Source of the DNA: Candidatus Peregrinibacteria bacterium
Lineage (GTDB): Bacteria; Patescibacteriota; Gracilibacteria; Peribacterales; Peribacteraceae
Direction: 5' to 3'
DNA: 8,507 nt
Assembly: GCA_030638845.1 (NCBI GenBank)
Contig: DAOWDW010000063.1
Coordinates: 1 to 8,507 of the forward strand
In this document: positions 6,355 to 8,507 of the stretch, piece after piece
How the letters are laid out: each line of letters begins with the position of its first letter
Numbering within the stretch: the first letter of the stretch is position 1
The notes under the pieces: generated by a model
The model's database searches: none
Told to the model about the DNA's origin: nothing
Seen by the model: the letters and a program-made list of their open reading frames with translations, nothing else
Program-made: the position numbers and the translations under genes

Positions 6355-7266
6355 CTACAGCCAACGTTTTCTAACGAAATATGCAAACATAGATCCAAGT
6401 ATACCCCCCATTACAAGTACAATCATTTCAAACATATATGGAATATCCTGAAAAGGAAGTGGAACATTCATTCCATAAAGACCAGTTATAAATGTAAGAG
6501 GAAGCATAGTCACCGAAAATATTGTTAGCAATTGAATAACTGTATTCGTTCTATGACTTAGTAAAGATTCGTGTGTATCTTGCAAAGCTTCAGAAAGCTC
6601 TTTAGCAGTTTCTAGCAAAGACCACTGCCTCTCAATTGCATCTAAAATATCATCAAAATATAAAGAAAGTTCTTCAGATACAAACTTCTTATTTTTGTGC
6701 TCTAAAGTTGCAATTAGCGCTCTTTGCGGAAGAAGAATAGAACGCATTGTAATAATATTTCTTTTAAGTTTCATAATATCTTTTAATAGATCAGATTGCT
6801 CTTCGCTATCAAAAAGCTCATCTTCTATTACACGTAAATCTCTTGAAATTGTATCTACAAGTGGAAAAACACCATCAAAGAAACTATGCATAAGTTCGTA
6901 TAAGAAAAATCCAGATCCATGTTCTAGATATTCTTTTCGTTCACTATCCGAATTACTTAATTTCTTCTGCATCATATCTAACTGAAACAAATTCCCTCCA
7001 TGCAAAGTAATTACATACTTCTGTCCTACAAAAATATTTACCTCTTCTTTAAGTATTCTTCCAGATTGCTTACCAATATAAGGAATATGAATAACTAGAA
7101 AAATATAGTCTTCATATTCTTCTACTTTTGGTCTTTCATGAACACTTAAGCAATCTTCTATATCTAACTCATGAAACCCATATTTCTTTTGCAACTCAAG
7201 AAGCTTCTGCTCAGTAGGCTGTCTCTCATCAAGCCAAGTGATTTCATTGTAAGAAATTTCTTGCAT
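6355..7266 (-). CDS. corA: CorA-family magnesium/divalent cation transporter
   Basis: The 303-residue protein is a CorA-type channel that passes Mg2+ (or Co2+/Ni2+) down the membrane potential as a homopentamer. The N-terminal cytoplasmic domain (about 1-240) contains the family-typical stretch FHELDIEDCLSVHERPK at 31-47. A long helical region follows (about 140-235). The C-terminus has two membrane helices, about 245-263 and 278-297. The selectivity signature YGMN is at 264-267, directly after the first helix, followed by VPLPF. The protein ends in the usual short basic tail RKRWL. Length and layout are normal for the family. The ATG at 7266 has no Shine-Dalgarno and no clear -10 at the start-proximal position seen for other genes here. 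It is therefore probably co-transcribed with the small membrane-protein gene that ends 81 bp upstream. Ion preference cannot be read from the sequence. Confidence 0.95.
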   Translation of the reverse strand: MQEISYNEITWLDERQPTEQKLLELQKKYGFHELDIEDCLSVHERPKVEEYEDYIFLVIHIPYIGKQSGRILKEEVNIFVGQKYVITLHGGNLFQLDMMQKKLSNSDSERKEYLEHGSGFFLYELMHSFFDGVFPLVDTISRDLRVIEDELFDSEEQSDLLKDIMKLKRNIITMRSILLPQRALIATLEHKNKKFVSEELSLYFDDILDAIERQWSLLETAKELSEALQDTHESLLSHRTNTVIQLLTIFSVTMLPLTFITGLYGMNVPLPFQDIPYMFEMIVLVMGGILGSMFAYFVRKRWL

Positions 7267-7347
7267 AGCCGATAAGCAGAAGGAGGTTCATCAAATTCCA
7301 TCTGCGATATTAAAGAGTGAATATGCTCATTAATCAAGAAAAAGAGT

Positions 7348-7752
7348 CTACTTCTTCTTTTTCTTTGGCAAATACTTCATCCTAGGATCATCTATTTTTT
7401 CATGCGGAAGAGTATTGTAATGACGAGATTTAAATTGCTTAGCTTGAATAAACAAGGCAAAAAGAGCTGCTAAACCCCATACAAGCCACCAAACACGCAT
7501 AGAGACATAACTTATATCCTCTGCACGAGAAACAGCTAGTACTAAACCAATACATCCAAACCATGCAAATAATGCAGACCAACTCCTAGATAATTTTCTT
7601 GTTTGAGAATTAGAAAGTGACTTTCTCCAGTATTTTATAGCAAAGGCAAAAACAATAAATAGTAGACAAATAGAAATTGCGGCAACAATTTTAGAACTTT
7701 CGTACCCAACTTGGTCTGGTCTTGGCCAGAAGAAATATGTAATTATGTTCAT
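7348..7752 (-). CDS. Small membrane protein with C-terminal lysine run (hypothetical)
   Basis: I do not recognise a family for this 134-residue protein. Three hydrophobic segments are visible at about 22-40, 57-75 and 83-104. Short basic stretches sit between the first two helices (YWRKSLSNSQTRK) and after the third. The tail is soluble and ends in KYLPKKKKK. The positive-inside rule puts the lysine tail in the cytoplasm. The start ATG at 7752 lies 10 nt after a CATACT -10-like box and lacks a Shine-Dalgarno. The neighbouring gene at 7803-8201, 50 bp upstream, has the same overall design: small, helical, with a lysine-rich C-terminus. corA follows downstream. The function is unknown, and the context only suggests an envelope role. 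Confidence 0.8.
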   Translation of the reverse strand: MNIITYFFWPRPDQVGYESSKIVAAISICLLFIVFAFAIKYWRKSLSNSQTRKLSRSWSALFAWFGCIGLVLAVSRAEDISYVSMRVWWLVWGLAALFALFIQAKQFKSRHYNTLPHEKIDDPRMKYLPKKKKK

Positions 7753-7762
7753 AACAAAGCGA

Positions 7763-7791
7763 AGTATGCAGAAATAGATCCTTTACCGCAA
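7763..7791 (-). promoter_or_regulatory. Possible promoter of the 134-residue membrane protein gene
   Basis: The minus strand shows TTGCGG (7791-7786), a 17-bp spacer and CATACT (7768-7763). The -10 ends 10 nt before the ATG at 7752, predicting a leader of about 4 nt. Both hexamers are imperfect (3 of 6 and 4 of 6). The support comes from ideal spacing and from the placement shared with other genes in the window. Confidence 0.4.
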
Positions 7792-7802
7792 GAAGACAAA
7801 TG

Positions 7803-8201
7803 CTATTTCTTATCCTTACTAGATTTTTTTGTTTGTTTCTTTTTAGCACCTGTATCACTACTCGCTTTTTTACTTGGAAGAGATGTTATATCTTCAACTT
7901 CCCCAAGTATGGTATATAAAAGTGCTTCTATCTCTCTTTCTTTTAATGTTCTTGGTGGCCTAAGAAGTAAATATAGAAAAAATCCAACTCCAGGTAATGC
8001 AGCAACTAAAAGAATGCTTAAAAACATTAATATAAAAGAATGCGTTCTAAGCAATATATCTCTAGTAGTATAAAACACTAAGAAAATAGCAATAACCCCA
8101 AGAATCAACATTGCAATTTGAGCAATGCGAAGCAAAGGATCATCTGAAAGAAACAATAACCAAGGCTCTAAAAACTCTTGAAGAAATGGTGGAAGGGTCA
8201 T
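7803..8201 (-). CDS. Small membrane protein, PLDc_N-like, with lysine-rich tail (hypothetical)
   Basis: The 132-residue protein has two strong hydrophobic segments, about 25-45 and 57-79. The second ends in PGVGFFLYLLLRPPRTL, which resembles the short two-helix module found at the N-terminus of phospholipase-D-like proteins (PLDc_N). That is a resemblance only, and no HKD catalytic motif is present. An amphipathic, acidic stretch follows (about 84-105: KEREIEALLYTILGEVEDI). The tail, about 109-132, is mostly Lys and Ser (SKKASSDTGAKKKQTKKSSKDKK). The start ATG at 8201 has no Shine-Dalgarno and lies 11 nt after TATAAA. It is 50 bp upstream of a second small lysine-tailed membrane protein gene. 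The function is unknown; a membrane-associated scaffold or a protein contacting anionic lipids or nucleic acid would fit the tail. Confidence 0.8.
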   Translation of the reverse strand: MTLPPFLQEFLEPWLLFLSDDPLLRIAQIAMLILGVIAIFLVFYTTRDILLRTHSFILMFLSILLVAALPGVGFFLYLLLRPPRTLKEREIEALLYTILGEVEDITSLPSKKASSDTGAKKKQTKKSSKDKK

Positions 8202-8212
8202 TGGTACTAAAG

Positions 8213-8244
8213 TTTATATTAGTTTTATGATTTTTGGAAGATAA
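8213..8244 (-). promoter_or_regulatory. Possible promoter of the 132-residue membrane protein gene
   Basis: The minus-strand run TAATATAAA (8221-8213) offers two overlapping -10 boxes, TAATAT and TATAAA. TATAAA ends 11 nt before the ATG at 8201, predicting a leader of about 4 nt. TTATCT at 8244-8239 is 17 bp upstream of TAATAT and is a weak -35. Because the region is very AT-rich, chance matches are likely. The placement is the main argument. Confidence 0.38.
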
Positions 8245-8317
8245 AGATTAAACAAGAAAATAAAGCAATGTATCAATAAAACGGGTGACCCCATCGTGTG
8301 CAATTGAATTTATTAAA

Positions 8318-8361
8318 ATAGGTAGGATGGGAGAACCTTTACATCTTCCAAACCTACCTAT
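8318..8361 (-). terminator. Long hairpin, possible terminator of the gene ending at 8391
   Basis: ATAGGTAGG (8318-8326) pairs perfectly with CCTACCTAT (8353-8361). Inside, TGGGAGA (8328-8334) pairs with TCTTCCA (8344-8350), leaving a small internal bulge and a 9-nt loop. On the minus strand the stem is followed by TTTTAATAAATT, as for an intrinsic terminator, and it starts 30 bp after the stop at 8391. One point argues against this reading: the inner stem has a G-U pair on the plus strand but an A-C mismatch on the minus strand, so the plus-strand RNA would fold slightly better. An RNA element or mobile-element end is an alternative. Confidence 0.45.
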
Positions 8362-8390
8362 GCAACAAGGTAGGCGTTCGGTTTTTGGTG

Positions 8391-8507
8391 TCAGAAAAGT
8401 TTAGGAATCTTTACTTTTCCTCTTCGTGTATGTTCAAGAGAATAAGTTCCATTTAATTTCTTAAATGGTTTTCTGCAATCAGTGAATGGTGTGAATCTTT
8501 TTCTTAG
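8391..8507 (-). CDS. C-terminal end of an unrecognised basic protein (5' end beyond window)
   Basis: An open frame enters from the right edge and ends in TGA at 8391-8393, giving 38 residues. It begins LRKRFTPFTDCRKPFKKLN and ends RRGKVKIPKLF. The piece is strongly basic with aromatic residues, the kind of C-terminus seen in nucleic-acid-binding proteins such as transposases, integrases or ribosome-associated factors. It is too short to assign. Support for its being real: the frame is open to the edge, it has the same direction as all other genes, and a hairpin follows its stop. It uses TGA where the six complete genes use TAG, which may hint at a different origin but is only one case. Confidence 0.5.
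   Translation of the reverse strand, partial: LRKRFTPFTDCRKPFKKLNGTYSLEHTRRGKVKIPKLF

Noticed and set aside
6265..6528. Plus-strand ORF of 87 codons overlapping the corA 3' end
   Set aside because: It starts inside the palindrome and runs mostly antisense to the coding frame of corA. Its Cys/His/Lys composition is that of a shadow frame and matches no domain.
6695..6985. Plus-strand ORF of 96 codons inside corA
   Set aside because: Antisense shadow of the conserved corA frame, Ser-rich without any motif.
7711..8073. Plus-strand ORF of 120 codons across the two small membrane-protein genes
   Set aside because: It is antisense to both minus-strand frames. Those show clear membrane helices, lysine tails and start-proximal -10 boxes, while the plus frame has none of these supports.
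8328..8405. Plus-strand 25-codon ORF (starts MGEPLHLPN)
   Set aside because: It coincides with the hairpin and overlaps the minus-strand partial gene; it has no Shine-Dalgarno or -10 at the expected place.
1..8507. Genetic code 25 (TGA = Gly) as in Gracilibacteria/Absconditabacteria
   Set aside because: No in-frame TGA occurs in any of the conserved genes and glycine positions use GGN codons; the partial gene ends naturally at a TGA.

Overview
The window is an AT-rich bacterial chromosome segment (roughly a third G+C by eye). All eight genes lie on the minus strand, so transcription runs from right to left. No gene has a recognisable Shine-Dalgarno sequence. The proteins suggest a Patescibacteria/CPR-type bacterium, possibly Peregrinibacteria-like. 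The reasons are the DHH phosphoesterase with an enlarged spacing between its first two motifs, the small membrane proteins with lysine tails, the simple gene content and the absence of ribosome-binding sites. The lineage is inferred from style, not proven. The genetic code looks standard: every complete gene reads through on code 11 and all six complete genes end in TAG.

From right to left: the window opens with the last 38 codons of an unrecognised basic protein (8391-8507), followed by a long hairpin that may be its terminator (8318-8361). Next come two small membrane proteins with lysine-rich C-termini (7803-8201 and 7348-7752) and a CorA-type divalent cation transporter (6355-7266). After a perfect 28-bp palindrome (6249-6276) comes a 306-residue membrane protein with a C-terminal LPSSG-hydrophobic-basic tail like a sortase signal (5250-6170). 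Then follow enolase (3877-5136), a 275-bp intergenic region rich in repeats, a DHH/DHHA1 phosphoesterase of the NrnA type (2207-3601), and translation initiation factor IF-2, which runs off the left edge (1-2096).

The window mixes core information processing (IF-2, oligoribonuclease-like DHH protein), glycolysis (enolase), ion homeostasis (CorA) and envelope proteins of unknown role. Enolase, the DHH gene, infB and the two small membrane-protein genes each have a -10-like box ending about 9-13 nt before the start codon; the 306-residue gene has a weaker match. This geometry predicts leaderless or nearly leaderless mRNAs and also decides the enolase start. I see no defence system, CRISPR array, rRNA or tRNA. 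The least explained parts are the intergenic repeats at 3750-3850, the palindrome at 6249-6276 and the right-hand edge.
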